64,000 bases of DNA, taken from the NCBI RefSeq assembly GCF_000770585.1, contig NZ_JNCF01000005.1, positions 1-64,000 on the forward strand, read 5' to 3'. Positions 55,420 to 64,000 of this stretch are shown piece by piece. The notes beneath the pieces are model-generated. The model was not told where the DNA came from. It searched no databases and saw only the letters and a list, made by a program, of their open reading frames with translations. The translations under genes were made by a program, and so were the position numbers. The first letter of the stretch is position 1. Each line of letters begins with the position of its first letter. The DNA comes from Legionella norrlandica (GTDB lineage: Bacteria; Pseudomonadota; Gammaproteobacteria; Legionellales; Legionellaceae).

Positions 55420-56183
55420 ATGTCCAAATCTGTTTTAGGTGATGCTTGTTTAAAATGCGATTGGCTATGTCATTCGTATTGTTTGATGACAAATCATTAC
55501 CATTCACTCATTGAAACACCGTTTGATAATCTATCGAAAGGTATGCGCTATCTAAACGGGTATACACTCAGAAATTTAATAAATCACATAAGCGGATTGA
55601 GCATGTCATACAAGGTCGCTATAAATCTATATTGGTTGAGAAAGACAACTATCTATTGGAGTTATCGCGCTACATAGTATTAAATCCGGTTAGGGCAGGC
55701 CTTGTTGAAAAGGCAGATGAATGGCATTGGAGTAGTTATTTAGCAACAAGTGGTAGAGTACCAGTTCCTTCATGGCTGACAGTAGACTAGCTTTTGTCAT
55801 CATTTAGCTTTATAAAATCATCGGTGCTAATAAAATATGAACAATTCGTTGATGCTGGCCTAAGTAAGAAAAGTCCGTGGATTGATTTAAAGCATCAAAT
55901 ATATCTGGGATCGGATGACTTTATTTCCAGAGTATCGAGCTATGTTGACACTACAGTTGATTTTACAGATCTTCCTAACACTCATGTCCCCGATTTAGTT
56001 AAGGGCTTTACAATTGAAGAGTATGAACGAATGTCAGGCAATCGAGATGAAGCAATATACAGTTCTTATAAAAGTGGATTGTATTCTATGAAGGAAATTG
56101 GAAAATATTTTGGGCTTCACTATTCAAGAATCAGCAGAATTATAAAACAATATTATATACAAGAGGCAAAGGGCAAGATCTGA
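55420..56183 (+). pseudogene. Decayed REP-associated tyrosine transposase (Y1/RAYT)
   Basis: CDWLCHSYCLMTNHYH carries the HUH-like His pair of Y1 transposases. After a frameshift near 55560 the frame continues as QGRYKSILVEKDNYLLELSRYIVLNPVRAGLV and DEWHWSSYLATSG. A stop at 55788-55790 is followed by the usual C-terminal DNA-binding end (YSMKEIGKYFGLHYSRISRIIKQ). The N-terminal 40 or so residues are absent upstream of 55420. No flanking inverted repeats were seen. One of the breaks may be a sequencing error, but the missing 5' end is real. Confidence 0.78.
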
Positions 56184-56666
56184 CCCTACTCGCTCACGAT
56201 TTGATTCCCGGAAAAAAATTCCTTCGTTACATTGTCAGATCAGCTACTTTATTCATGATCCTAGGTTCATCTAGTGGCATAGATGGCCTTCTCTTACTGC
56301 TGAAGAAGACAACTCTCTCTTGCAACATCGAGTCGCAGTACCCAATCCATGAAGAATAACATCTTTAAAAAATGGCATTATCGCAAAAATATAAACATAA
56401 AAATATAAATACATAATTAATCCAAAGTTATACAAATTTTGGATTAAAAGAACTTAAAGCCCTTAAAATTTACTATTCACAGGTCATAGGGCCTTAAAAA
56501 AGTTATGGGTAATGATATGGCCGCGGCACGTAGGTGGTAGGTGAATTGTCAACTAACCCTTAATAAAATCCAAATATTCACTAAATATATTGACTGATGA
56601 AAATTGATTCGCAATAATCATTTTAGTTACAAATTTGAGTTGCTCGATCTGCAAAAGGAGAACATC
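56184..56666. other. Gap without a recognisable gene
   Basis: 483 bp of AT-rich sequence. I see no supported coding frame, tRNA or clear terminator. An ATAAA-rich stretch lies at about 56384-56425. The promoter for the HExxH gene probably lies near 56560-56640. Confidence 0.4.
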
Positions 56667-57335
56667 ATGCTGACTAGTTATCACATTAGATTACTCATAG
56701 AAGAATGCCGCAATATTGGATGGAGTGGGCTCAATGGTGTAACTGCTTCTATTCCGCAACTTCAAATTGATATTTTAAAACCGCCGTATGATTTTTTGGG
56801 CGTCCGAGGTAATCCTGCTGTCTTTGTCAATAAAGATACTTATGCCCTATTAGGACATCACCATAAAGATTGGGACATAAATCGAACTATTGCTTTTAAA
56901 AAAAATTTTTTTGAACAAAATACGATTGATATAATTGGGACGACTGTTCATGAAGCAGGACATGCGTTTAATGTTGCAGCAAAAATCGCTAATACTGAAG
57001 CCAATGCGTATATCTATGAAATTGAAGTAATGCGTAAACTTTTGGAAACGAAAAGTCCTTTGTTATTTGGTTGTACTTTCAGTGATGTCCAATCATTTTT
57101 TAAGCGGCGTCTTCCTTATTATAATAAAGGAATCTCTGACAAGTATCTTGCAAGCTTGGTAAAATCTATTAAAGAAGAATTTAAACTAGAAGAAGAGGCT
57201 CCATTAACAGAACAAAAGGACTCAAAAAACACTTCTATCTTTGTTACCGGAATAACCTTGTTTAAAAAGAAGCAATGGAATAAAGAAAGTGAAATAATTT
57301 CAGCAAAAATGAAGCAACGCTTCTCATTAAGTTAA
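56667..57335 (+). CDS. HExxH (gluzincin-like) metalloprotease-type protein, effector candidate
   Basis: 222 residues from ATG 56667 (AAAAGGAG upstream). TTVHEAGHAFNVAAKIANTEANAYIYE gives His95-Glu96-His99 and a downstream Glu (111 or 118), the plan of a zinc peptidase. Before it are PAVFVNKDTYALLGHHHKDWD and an arginine-rich segment. The C-terminus is polar (EEEAPLTEQKDSKNTS) with a basic end. No signal peptide, so it is cytoplasmic or exported by Dot/Icm. Family unknown to me. Confidence 0.65.
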   Translation: MLTSYHIRLLIEECRNIGWSGLNGVTASIPQLQIDILKPPYDFLGVRGNPAVFVNKDTYALLGHHHKDWDINRTIAFKKNFFEQNTIDIIGTTVHEAGHAFNVAAKIANTEANAYIYEIEVMRKLLETKSPLLFGCTFSDVQSFFKRRLPYYNKGISDKYLASLVKSIKEEFKLEEEAPLTEQKDSKNTSIFVTGITLFKKKQWNKESEIISAKMKQRFSLS

Positions 57336-57397
57336 GAGGAACGAGAAATAAAAAAGCAAAAATAGCATGGTTATAATTTAAGAAAAAATGGAGGTGT

Positions 57398-57520
57398 TTG
57401 GTAGGTATTTTAGCCGGTTTAGGTGGGCTCATTAGCATGCCCAGAAATAATTTTGCAAATATACAATACTTTTTAGGTATTATCTTGGCCTCAATTTATT
57501 TTTTGCTTTTAATAAGTTGA
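57398..57520 (+). CDS. Possible small membrane protein, 40 aa
   Basis: TTG 57398 is preceded by GGAGG at a good distance. The frame encodes two hydrophobic stretches, LAGLGGLISM and YFLGIILASIYFLLLIS. Not long enough to judge by codon use. Could equally be chance or a remnant. Confidence 0.3.
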   Translation: MVGILAGLGGLISMPRNNFANIQYFLGIILASIYFLLLIS

Positions 57521-57614
57521 GCGAAAATGGCCGTTACGAAAGCATACCTGTCCATTATTATCGCATATCCTCGTTAACTTTTTGGCAGCAATGTGATGGA
57601 GTTATAGATATAGA

Positions 57615-58874
57615 TTATTCAAATTTTGGTCGTGTGCTACTCGGTTTCTTTAATTTGGATTTTTGTTTAGAAAGAAAACCTGATTTTTTCCGTGAGGGAT
57701 AAGCACTTTTTTTAATTGTTGCTTCTGAAGCAGGGACTCGATGCATAGGTTCAAAATCATCAATTTCTACTCGCTCAAGTTTCCGTTTAATTAATTTTTC
57801 TATAGCCTGTAATTGATGAGATTCATCAGCACTTACGAGTGAGACAGCAGTCCCAAAGGCTCCGGCGCGACCGGTTCGGCCGATGCGATGGACATAATCT
57901 TCAGGGACTTGTGGTAAATCGAAGTTAACCACACAAGGAAGTTTATCAATATCAATACCGCGGGCTGCAATGTCAGTAGCAACTAAAATATGCACTTCGC
58001 CTGATTTAAACTCAGTTAAAGCTTTTGTTCGTTGAGCTTGTGATTTATTGCCATGGATAGCCACTGAATGTATATGGTTTTCTGCTAACTGTTTTACCAA
58101 TCGATTGGCGCCATGTTTAGTGCGTGAAAAAACCAAAGTTTGCTTCCATTTATTTTTATGAATTAAATGACAAAGAAGCTCAGACTTACGATTTTTATCC
58201 ACAGGATGGATAATTTGTTTGACGTCGATTGCCGAGGTATTTCTAGGGGCTACATCAATTTCAACTGGTTGGCGCAATATGCTTTTTGCAAGCGAGCGTA
58301 TTTTTTCAGAAAAAGTAGCAGAAAACATTAGGTTTTGTCTTTTCAAAGGCATCAATTTAATGATTTTTTTAATATCATGAATAAAACCCATATCCAACAT
58401 ACGATCCGCTTCATCCAAAATCAGAGTATCAACCTCATCAAAGCTTAAAGCGCGTTGTTGATGTAGATCTAATAGACGTCCAGGAGTTGCTACTAAAATT
58501 TCAACACCAGGGCGTAATTTCATCATTTGCGGATTTATCTTTACTCCGCCATAAACTACTGCAGAGCGTATTGTTAAATTCTGCGCAAATTGCACAGTAT
58601 TTTCATATACCTGAGCCGCTAGCTCTCGGGTAGGAGTTAGAATTAAAACCTTTACCCGATTATTTTTAGTTCTGGGTTTTTGGCTTAATTGTTGTAGGAC
58701 TGGTAATACAAACCCAGCTGTTTTACCGGTGCCGGTTTGCGCTGAAGCTAACAAATCGTAGCCAGATAAGACTACTGGAATTGCTTTTGATTGGATGGGG
58801 GTAGGCTCTGTGTAGCCTAATTTACTGATTGCTTGGACTAAAGGATCGATCAAACCTAATGCTGCAAAACTCAT
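57615..58874 (-). CDS. rhlE: DEAD-box RNA helicase RhlE
   Basis: 419 residues. Q motif [14 protein letters not shown], motif [11 protein letters not shown], Ia [56 protein letters not shown] Lys-rich tail ([18 protein letters not shown]) is typical of RhlE-type ribosome-assembly or cold-stress helicases. Clean ATG 58874 and single-gene layout. Confidence 0.93.
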   Translation of the reverse strand: MSFAALGLIDPLVQAISKLGYTEPTPIQSKAIPVVLSGYDLLASAQTGTGKTAGFVLPVLQQLSQKPRTKNNRVKVLILTPTRELAAQVYENTVQFAQNLTIRSAVVYGGVKINPQMMKLRPGVEILVATPGRLLDLHQQRALSFDEVDTLILDEADRMLDMGFIHDIKKIIKLMPLKRQNLMFSATFSEKIRSLAKSILRQPVEIDVAPRNTSAIDVKQIIHPVDKNRKSELLCHLIHKNKWKQTLVFSRTKHGANRLVKQLAENHIHSVAIHGNKSQAQRTKALTEFKSGEVHILVATDIAARGIDIDKLPCVVNFDLPQVPEDYVHRIGRTGRAGAFGTAVSLVSADESHQLQAIEKLIKRKLERVEIDDFEPMHRVPASEATIKKSAYPSRKKSGFLSKQKSKLKKPSSTRPKFE

Positions 58875-59091
58875 TGTTTTTCCTTATGTATTTACATTGC
58901 AGTTGAGGAAAAGACTGGTTGATAAACCTCTTTAGGTTATAATTTCATCAACGGAATGATTATTTTTAAAACAATTATATCATAAAGTTGATTATCAGGT
59001 AATGGGTGACACTTAGATTCTGAAAACTTATAACTCGTTTGAAAATTTGATTACATCGGTCTTTAGATTTTTTCGTCGTAAAAGAGAAAAA

Positions 59092-60504
59092 TCACATCAG
59101 TTTGTTGGTATTTTGCTGCTCCGGCTCTGTTTCATCTTTGGCTAGGGCTTTTCTCACATCATCAATTATTTTATGGTATCGGCCTTTAAAACTGAAAATT
59201 CCATGTGCTTTTGAGTCTAGTGATTCCTGATGCTTTTTTATCAAATCCTTATCAATTTCAGGTGTAGACAAAGCTTTTGTTAATAGTTGTATAGTATTAA
59301 TTGTTTCTTCATATTTTTGGGTTTTGTTAGCAGTAATACCCGAAGAAGCTAGAAATTTATTTATTTTATTCTCTTTACTGCTCTCTTTTTTTAATTGGTT
59401 CGCATATAATTCCAAGCTTATTATTTTTTTACTTAACTCTAAACGAGTTTTATTGTCAGGTTGTTCGATGTCCAGTGTCATTTTATTTTCAATTTGATTG
59501 AAAAATTCTATGCACTCTTTAAGCATTGGTCGTTTAGATTCATCCGCAGAAGTCATTTTCTCTAGGAAAGGCTTAATTATTAACTGGTCATAACTTAAGT
59601 ATTTCTTGTTATTTAAAGTTTCTTTTTGATCATTTTGTAGAGAGAGGTCAAATTTTTCAGCAAGAATTTTTCCCAATGAATAGATGTCACTAGCCTTGGA
59701 GAATCTATATCCTTGATCTTTTGTAAAGCAATCAGGAGCCATGTAAGCTTGATCTGAGGATGAGGAAGAAAAGACGTGAGTCTCTTGAGGGGAGATAAAT
59801 TTGCCACGATTAAAATCAACGATGTTAACGTTACCATTTTGAGCATCCCAAATAATATTGGCAGGTTTTAGATCAGAATGAATAATGCCATTATCATGTA
59901 ATCTTTCAAGATTGCTGCAAAGTTTGGAGGCTAGTTTAACAAAAGTAATAGAACCATAACTAAATTTATCTTTATGTGCCTTATGCTGCACATCTTTTCC
60001 AGGATGTAAAGGCATTGCAATTATCGCTTCTTGCACATAGGCATCTTTTTCCAGAGTAAGTTCCTCATCAAGTTCAAATTTAATTTTTTTTGTACGTCCC
60101 CCAATAGAAAAGCCTCTATTTTGCTGTATTCTACTAAGAATTTCCTTTTCATGTTCTGTTTCTTTTTGAGCTTGTTCAATATCATCTTTCCCAAGTGTTC
60201 CACCTTCAGAAAAATCGGTCACTTTAATCGCAACATCAGTGCCAGGAAGCATGCTACCATTTTCAATATCCAGTTGAATTCCGTGTGATACCTCGCCAAA
60301 TGCACCAGCTCCTAATTTTTGAGACATGAGGAAATAAATTGGATTTTTCTTTTCATCATATAATCGGACGATTTTATGTTCGTCTTCGCCATCTTCAAAA
60401 ATGTTGTGTTTCTCAGATTTAGAAAAATGCTCTTTTGCTTTTTGTGAAAGTACTTTAATTCTCTCATGCATTATCGTGGTTATTTCAGTTTCAGGTACAC
60501 CCAT
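59092..60504 (-). CDS. Eukaryotic-like Ser/Thr protein kinase, probable Dot/Icm effector
   Basis: 470 residues with AGGAAAA before ATG 60504. Gly loop LGAGAFGEV (64-72), catalytic Lys in VAIK (94), HSDLKPANI (catalytic Asp 211), DFNRG (Asp 230, in place of DFG) and MAPD (in place of APE). The Arg of HRD is Ser, so activation-loop control may differ. The C-terminal 170 residues are helical and charged, ending PEQQNTNKLM. Resembles the LegK group; I cannot assign which member. Confidence 0.8.
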   Translation of the reverse strand: MGVPETEITTIMHERIKVLSQKAKEHFSKSEKHNIFEDGEDEHKIVRLYDEKKNPIYFLMSQKLGAGAFGEVSHGIQLDIENGSMLPGTDVAIKVTDFSEGGTLGKDDIEQAQKETEHEKEILSRIQQNRGFSIGGRTKKIKFELDEELTLEKDAYVQEAIIAMPLHPGKDVQHKAHKDKFSYGSITFVKLASKLCSNLERLHDNGIIHSDLKPANIIWDAQNGNVNIVDFNRGKFISPQETHVFSSSSSDQAYMAPDCFTKDQGYRFSKASDIYSLGKILAEKFDLSLQNDQKETLNNKKYLSYDQLIIKPFLEKMTSADESKRPMLKECIEFFNQIENKMTLDIEQPDNKTRLELSKKIISLELYANQLKKESSKENKINKFLASSGITANKTQKYEETINTIQLLTKALSTPEIDKDLIKKHQESLDSKAHGIFSFKGRYHKIIDDVRKALAKDETEPEQQNTNKLM

Positions 60505-60626
60505 TTTTCCTACTCCATTGCATATATTTACGCGTCTAATAGAATTGAAGAATAAGATTAATTATGTACAGTAAGATTTAAATATAATTATAGTGGATAA
60601 TTATTAATAAAATATTAATGCTATTT

Positions 60627-61220
60627 CTACATAATTAAGCATTGATTTTTTGAGGTGGAGTTATCTTCTTTATTATTGGCAGGCACTTTCTTAAAAAAGC
60701 TGGAGGTTGAGATTGGTTGGTTCCAGTCGTAACTTAAAGACTGAATTTTTTGCATGTAATTATTTGTTGCAAGGATTGCTCTATATCCTTTTGCCTGAGC
60801 CGATCGAATATTTTTCAGGTCATCATCAATAAGAACAATGGATTCTGGGGAACCTTTATATCCCATCTCTTGAATAACATATTGTATGTGTTCATTCTTA
60901 TCAGAAGTATCTGGGTTCATTGGCAGCCAGGATTCAATATGTATTTTTTTAATTTCTTCAGAACTCAATCCTATGACTTCTTCTAGATATTGAGGAATAA
61001 CCGTAGATCCATAGGCATTAAAGGATGCAATTGCGAGACGATGTCCATTTTCAATAATTGAGCGTATTGTTTTTTGCCAAATTTCTTCGCCTCCTATGGG
61101 AGGAATATTTTTAATAATTGCCCACACACTGTCTATGCCGCCAGTAGTAATATGTGACACAGCATTATGCGTATTTTCAGAAGCAATAGTCTCATCAAAA
61201 TCTATAATGAAAAGAGGCAT
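60627..61220 (-). CDS. HAD-superfamily phosphatase-like protein ending in a CaaX box
   Basis: 197 residues. HAD motif I IIDFDETIAS (Asp7, Asp9), motif II RLAIASFNAYGS and motifs III/IV around SPESIVLIDDDLKNI. The last four residues are Cys-Leu-Ile-Met before TAG, a textbook CaaX farnesylation signal, preceded by a polar linker (NNKEDNSTSKNQ). Legionella effectors such as AnkB use host prenylation for membrane targeting. I infer a membrane-anchored effector phosphatase. Start ATG 61220 (MPLFIIDFDET). The kinase gene follows 122 bp downstream on the same strand. Confidence 0.8.
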   Translation of the reverse strand: MPLFIIDFDETIASENTHNAVSHITTGGIDSVWAIIKNIPPIGGEEIWQKTIRSIIENGHRLAIASFNAYGSTVIPQYLEEVIGLSSEEIKKIHIESWLPMNPDTSDKNEHIQYVIQEMGYKGSPESIVLIDDDLKNIRSAQAKGYRAILATNNYMQKIQSLSYDWNQPISTSSFFKKVPANNKEDNSTSKNQCLIM

Positions 61221-61398
61221 ATAATATTCAATCTGAGGAATATAAAAACAATTGTACTCATTGATTGTTTATTGGTCAAGCAATAATACAGCCCTGCTAT
61301 AAGCCCGTCTGACATGTATGCTAAGGGGGAGGTTTCCTATATCAAGTGCTATCCAAAAGATTTCAAAGGTTTCCAAAGTTATGAATGAACTCTAAAAT

Positions 61399-62631
61399 TT
61401 ATACCTTGTGGATAATTAATTTTGATTCCATGTGTCGAATTTTTTGGTAATCTAAAAAAATGGACTCGCGGTCTCCAGCCAAACTAATAATTCCAATACT
61501 TGTTAGATAATCTACTGTCTGGGGCACCTGGTCACCATTTTTAAACCAAATATACTTATTAAGCAAAGTCGGCAACATAGAAACTTCATCAAAGGCCTCA
61601 ATATTCGATATTGTTCCTTTAGCAGGTGATTTCAAAAAAACAGGTACAACCGTTTTTTTGAAATCATAGTTTTTTGTCACGACATCACCATGGGCATAAA
61701 TTTCAACTAATTTATCTGCTTGACTGCTGCCAGTTGCTTCTCTAGCAAATCCTACAACCGGACCTCCGCACATTCTCGCGCCTGACTCGATAAGGCGTGG
61801 TCCTTTTTCAGTGAGCATTATTTCGTTGTGAGCAGCTCCCCAGCGAACTCCCAAAGCATCTAGGGCTTTTTGAGTATAATCAAATAATTCACTATGTATT
61901 CCTTCGCTGTAAGGAACAAATTCAACGTAATCGAAAACAGTTTTACGATCATTAGAAGAGGTTTTATTATACTTGATCAAATGCGCCAAATAATGTTTTC
62001 CATTGGCGCTTACAGTGCCGACGGCAAATTCCGTACCAATAGCTTGTTCCTGTACAACCACTGTTTCGCTAATTTTTCCAGTAATTTTAGATGGCTCGGT
62101 TAAAACGTGGTTGAAAGCTCTTTTCCAATCCCCCATTGCTGGAATGTGGAAGACCTTATCACTGCCGGCAGAAATTGGAGGTTTAATTATAAGCGGAGAA
62201 TCAGCTAACTCGTTTGTCTTAATCCAAATTTCAACTTCATTTTCGGATGAAGTATTAAGTGTCTTAAGGGCAGGTACACCCGCTTCATCCAAGGCTTTTT
62301 GCATTAGGGCTTTGTGTAATCTGTGAAGTGATTTCTTAGGATCATTGGTGAACTGAGGTGTTAAGGCTGTAGCAAGTTCTTCTGCCAGAGGAACTCCTTC
62401 TTCAGTACCAGGAATAATAGCAAGTGGGTTGTATTTCCTAAGAACCTCTACAAGGTTTGGTTGATAGGGAATAATCTCGGCAAAATCGGAAGGTTGAATT
62501 TTCGCTCCAAATCCAATCCAGTTTGGGGATTTAAAAGTGATTGCAATAGCAGGTATCCCTCGAGACTTAAAAGTGGGAGCCAATTCTATTCCTGAAGATA
62601 ATGGTTCAACAATAACGACTGGTCTATTCAC
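61399..62631 (-). CDS. ATP-grasp carboxylate-amine ligase
   Basis: 410 residues. SPLIIKPPISAGSDKVF (ATP-lid Lys), VVQEQAIGTEFAVGTVS and GARMCGGPVVGFARE (metal-binding region) place it in the ATP-grasp superfamily near PurK/BacD-type amino-acid ligases. The N-terminal domain is Rossmann-like (PVVIVEPLSSGIELAP). Starts 8 bp inside the MFS gene end, so it is the last of the FAD-monooxygenase, MFS, ATP-grasp operon. Could join an amino acid to a small acid or peptide; substrate unknown. Confidence 0.85.
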   Translation of the reverse strand: MNRPVVIVEPLSSGIELAPTFKSRGIPAIAITFKSPNWIGFGAKIQPSDFAEIIPYQPNLVEVLRKYNPLAIIPGTEEGVPLAEELATALTPQFTNDPKKSLHRLHKALMQKALDEAGVPALKTLNTSSENEVEIWIKTNELADSPLIIKPPISAGSDKVFHIPAMGDWKRAFNHVLTEPSKITGKISETVVVQEQAIGTEFAVGTVSANGKHYLAHLIKYNKTSSNDRKTVFDYVEFVPYSEGIHSELFDYTQKALDALGVRWGAAHNEIMLTEKGPRLIESGARMCGGPVVGFAREATGSSQADKLVEIYAHGDVVTKNYDFKKTVVPVFLKSPAKGTISNIEAFDEVSMLPTLLNKYIWFKNGDQVPQTVDYLTSIGIISLAGDRESIFLDYQKIRHMESKLIIHKV

Positions 62632-63775
62632 GTAATATATTCCTTTTTGAGTTTTTAATTAATATTAACTGACATATCAATACGACAAGTAATAAAGTTG
62701 CAGCAGGGAAAGGAAGATAGATTTCCCTAAATCCAGAAGTAATTATTAGACCACCAAGAGTCGTTCCTAAAGCTCCTCCCAGCCCAATGGCTGAAGCATT
62801 GATAGCGGCAAGAATGTTCCCCTGTTGTTCATGCAGTTCAAGTAAAATGTGTTGCTGGGGAGTCGTTGTAGCCCACCCGAAAGCGCCCCACATAAAGAAA
62901 GGAATTAATCCCCAATAGGGTAAGTTCTTCGTAAAAGGAATTGAAATGATAGTTAGCATGAGGCCAACTAAAATGAAAGCCATAATAACCCGTGGTTTTT
63001 CAGTTCGATCGATAAAAATCCCAACTAATGAGCTTCCTGTGAAACCTCCCAGTCCCCAAATAAACAACGTCATGGTGAGTGAATTGGGAGATCCTGATTG
63101 AATAGGGGCTACATACGAGTATAGTCCTAAGCTTGCCAGGGAAGTAAAACAGGTAATTCCAATGACTGATAGAATTTTTTGGTCGACGAAAAGGCGAAGT
63201 CTATCTCCAAATGATGGAGATTTGGGTAGCATTATATCTGCATTTTGTAGTGAAAAACCAATTAATGCAAGTAAGCCTAAAGTAACGATATAGGCAATCG
63301 AGGTCTGCCAATGAAACAATGAACAAAGGTAAAGTCCAAAGGGAACGCCAAATACTACACCGGCACTATTAGCACCCCAGACAAAACTTAAAACTCGCCC
63401 CTTGGCAGATGGATTAACAAGATGAATTGCAATGGTGATACATAACGGAGTAAAAATTCCAGCGCCTATTCCAGCAAAGGCCCTTCCTATTAGAAATAGT
63501 GCGATATTTTCAGAAACCAGCGTGATTAAATGGCCAAGAATGAATACAGTAAGTGCGAATTGAATAATGCGCTTAACTGACTTATTAATAAAGAGCATTG
63601 AAAATAGTGGAGCTGAAAGAAAATAAGTCAAGCTAAATAAGGTAATACCTTGCCCGGTTATTGCAATTGATTGTCCGATAGTTTGGCCAATTTGAGGTAA
63701 TAGTCCAGCAATTAGAAATGAGCTGCAGCCTACTGTAAACATTCCTATTGCTAAAAAAATTAGATTTTTCATCAT
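62624..63775 (-). CDS. Major facilitator superfamily transporter
   Basis: 383 residues with about 12 hydrophobic segments. Family motif A appears as GRAFAGIGAGIFTPLC after TM4; the N-terminal GMFTVGCSSFLIAGLLPQIG is typical of the DHA1/AraJ-like exporters. Overlaps the upstream FAD-monooxygenase gene by 4 bp and the ATP-grasp gene by 8 bp. Likely exports the product of the neighbouring enzymes, or a drug. Confidence 0.9.
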   Translation of the reverse strand: MMKNLIFLAIGMFTVGCSSFLIAGLLPQIGQTIGQSIAITGQGITLFSLTYFLSAPLFSMLFINKSVKRIIQFALTVFILGHLITLVSENIALFLIGRAFAGIGAGIFTPLCITIAIHLVNPSAKGRVLSFVWGANSAGVVFGVPFGLYLCSLFHWQTSIAYIVTLGLLALIGFSLQNADIMLPKSPSFGDRLRLFVDQKILSVIGITCFTSLASLGLYSYVAPIQSGSPNSLTMTLFIWGLGGFTGSSLVGIFIDRTEKPRVIMAFILVGLMLTIISIPFTKNLPYWGLIPFFMWGAFGWATTTPQQHILLELHEQQGNILAAINASAIGLGGALGTTLGGLIITSGFREIYLPFPAATLLLVVLICQLILIKNSKRNILRE

Positions 63776-64000
63776 AACCTAGTCAATTCAAGTAGAGATT
63801 CCGCTTTATCTAAAGGCGCGGACGCTTCAATATAGGAGTCAGGCCTAACTAAAATGGCCTGATTTATATACTGAGGACTATTGGTCCAATATTCTGCCTG
63901 GTATTTGTTTGAATAAATTTGAATAACTTTTACAAATTCGGGTAGATTTCGAATCAATTTCTGATCGCCAAAGAGTAATAGTGTGAATTTAGTGTAGTCT
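63772..64000 (-). CDS. C-terminal end of an FAD-dependent aromatic hydroxylase (5' end outside window)
   Basis: The minus-strand frame is open to the window edge and reads DYTKFTLLLFGDQ..QAILVRPDSYIEASA. The FTLLLFG and ILVRPDxYI blocks are the thioredoxin-like C-terminal domain of PheA/TetX-type FAD monooxygenases. It sits upstream of the MFS and ATP-grasp genes with a 4-bp overlap. Only the last 75 residues are in view. Confidence 0.7.
   Translation of the reverse strand, partial: DYTKFTLLLFGDQKLIRNLPEFVKVIQIYSNKYQAEYWTNSPQYINQAILVRPDSYIEASAPLDKAESLLELTRL

Noticed and set aside
57517..57702. Plus-strand frame of 61 codons overlapping the end of rhlE
   Set aside because: Much of it lies antisense to the rhlE 3' end; no ribosome site and no recognisable family.
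1..64000. CRISPR arrays, rRNA or tRNA genes
   Set aside because: No regularly spaced repeats and no cloverleaf sequences were found other than the tRNA-like part of ssrA and its attR copy.

Overview
The window is an AT-rich gammaproteobacterial chromosome segment that I read as Legionella pneumophila. Support comes from the tmRNA tag ANDENFAGGEAIAA, the complete lvr/lvh type IVA secretion locus, a SidP-type phosphoinositide phosphatase, a RocC-type ProQ/FinO protein and several effector-like genes (coiled-coil giant, eukaryotic-like kinase, CaaX protein).

Layout. (1) 1-24.1 kb, chromosome: the 3' part of a very large coiled-coil protein (probably CegC2); a minus-strand mmsA-mmsB-acs operon (valine/propionate and acetate use); a dodecin-like gene; sidP; dapB; rocC plus a 3D-domain protein; a minus-strand tkt-gap-pgk-pyk glycolytic operon; an unrecognised membrane protein; and prlC (oligopeptidase A). 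(2) 24.12-24.53 kb: ssrA (tmRNA). (3) 24.5-55.28 kb: an integrative conjugative element of about 30.8 kb inserted at the 3' end of ssrA. It is bounded by a copy of the tmRNA tail and by matching arm-type repeats inside both ends. From left to right it carries a heavy-metal P-type ATPase, a DUF302 protein, an HsdM remnant, an S24 repressor with operators, lvrA-lvrB-lvrC, lvhB2-B3-B4-B5-B7-lvrD-B6-B8-B9-B10-B11-D4-lvrE, a HEPN-like protein, a MobA/TraA relaxase-helicase beside a probable oriT, TraC/TraD-like accessory genes, cargo (ABC/TOPRIM ATPase, methyltransferase, small protein, VUT transporter), a second repressor with operators, xis and int, a PIN + Xre-ImmA pair and a HigBA-like toxin-antitoxin pair. 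(4) 55.3-64 kb, chromosome: a decayed REP-type transposase, a HExxH protein, rhlE, an effector-like protein kinase, a HAD protein ending in a CaaX box, and an ATP-grasp / MFS / FAD-monooxygenase cluster running off the window.

The conjugation genes form one working set. The Lvh channel and LvhD4 coupling protein would export DNA nicked at the oriT by the relaxase; Int and Xis move the element in and out of ssrA; two S24 repressors and the CsrA paralogue LvrC provide control; the toxin-antitoxin pairs stabilise it.

A recurring oddity is that nine genes are each broken by one or two single-base deletions, mostly in short homopolymers, and each frame is restored by adding exactly those bases. 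Five are conserved metabolic or conjugation genes (acs, mmsB, pgk, tkt, lvhB4); ssrA and attR also each lack one base. I read this as systematic homopolymer undercalling rather than biology. Family assignments are from reading the sequence and memory; no searches were run.
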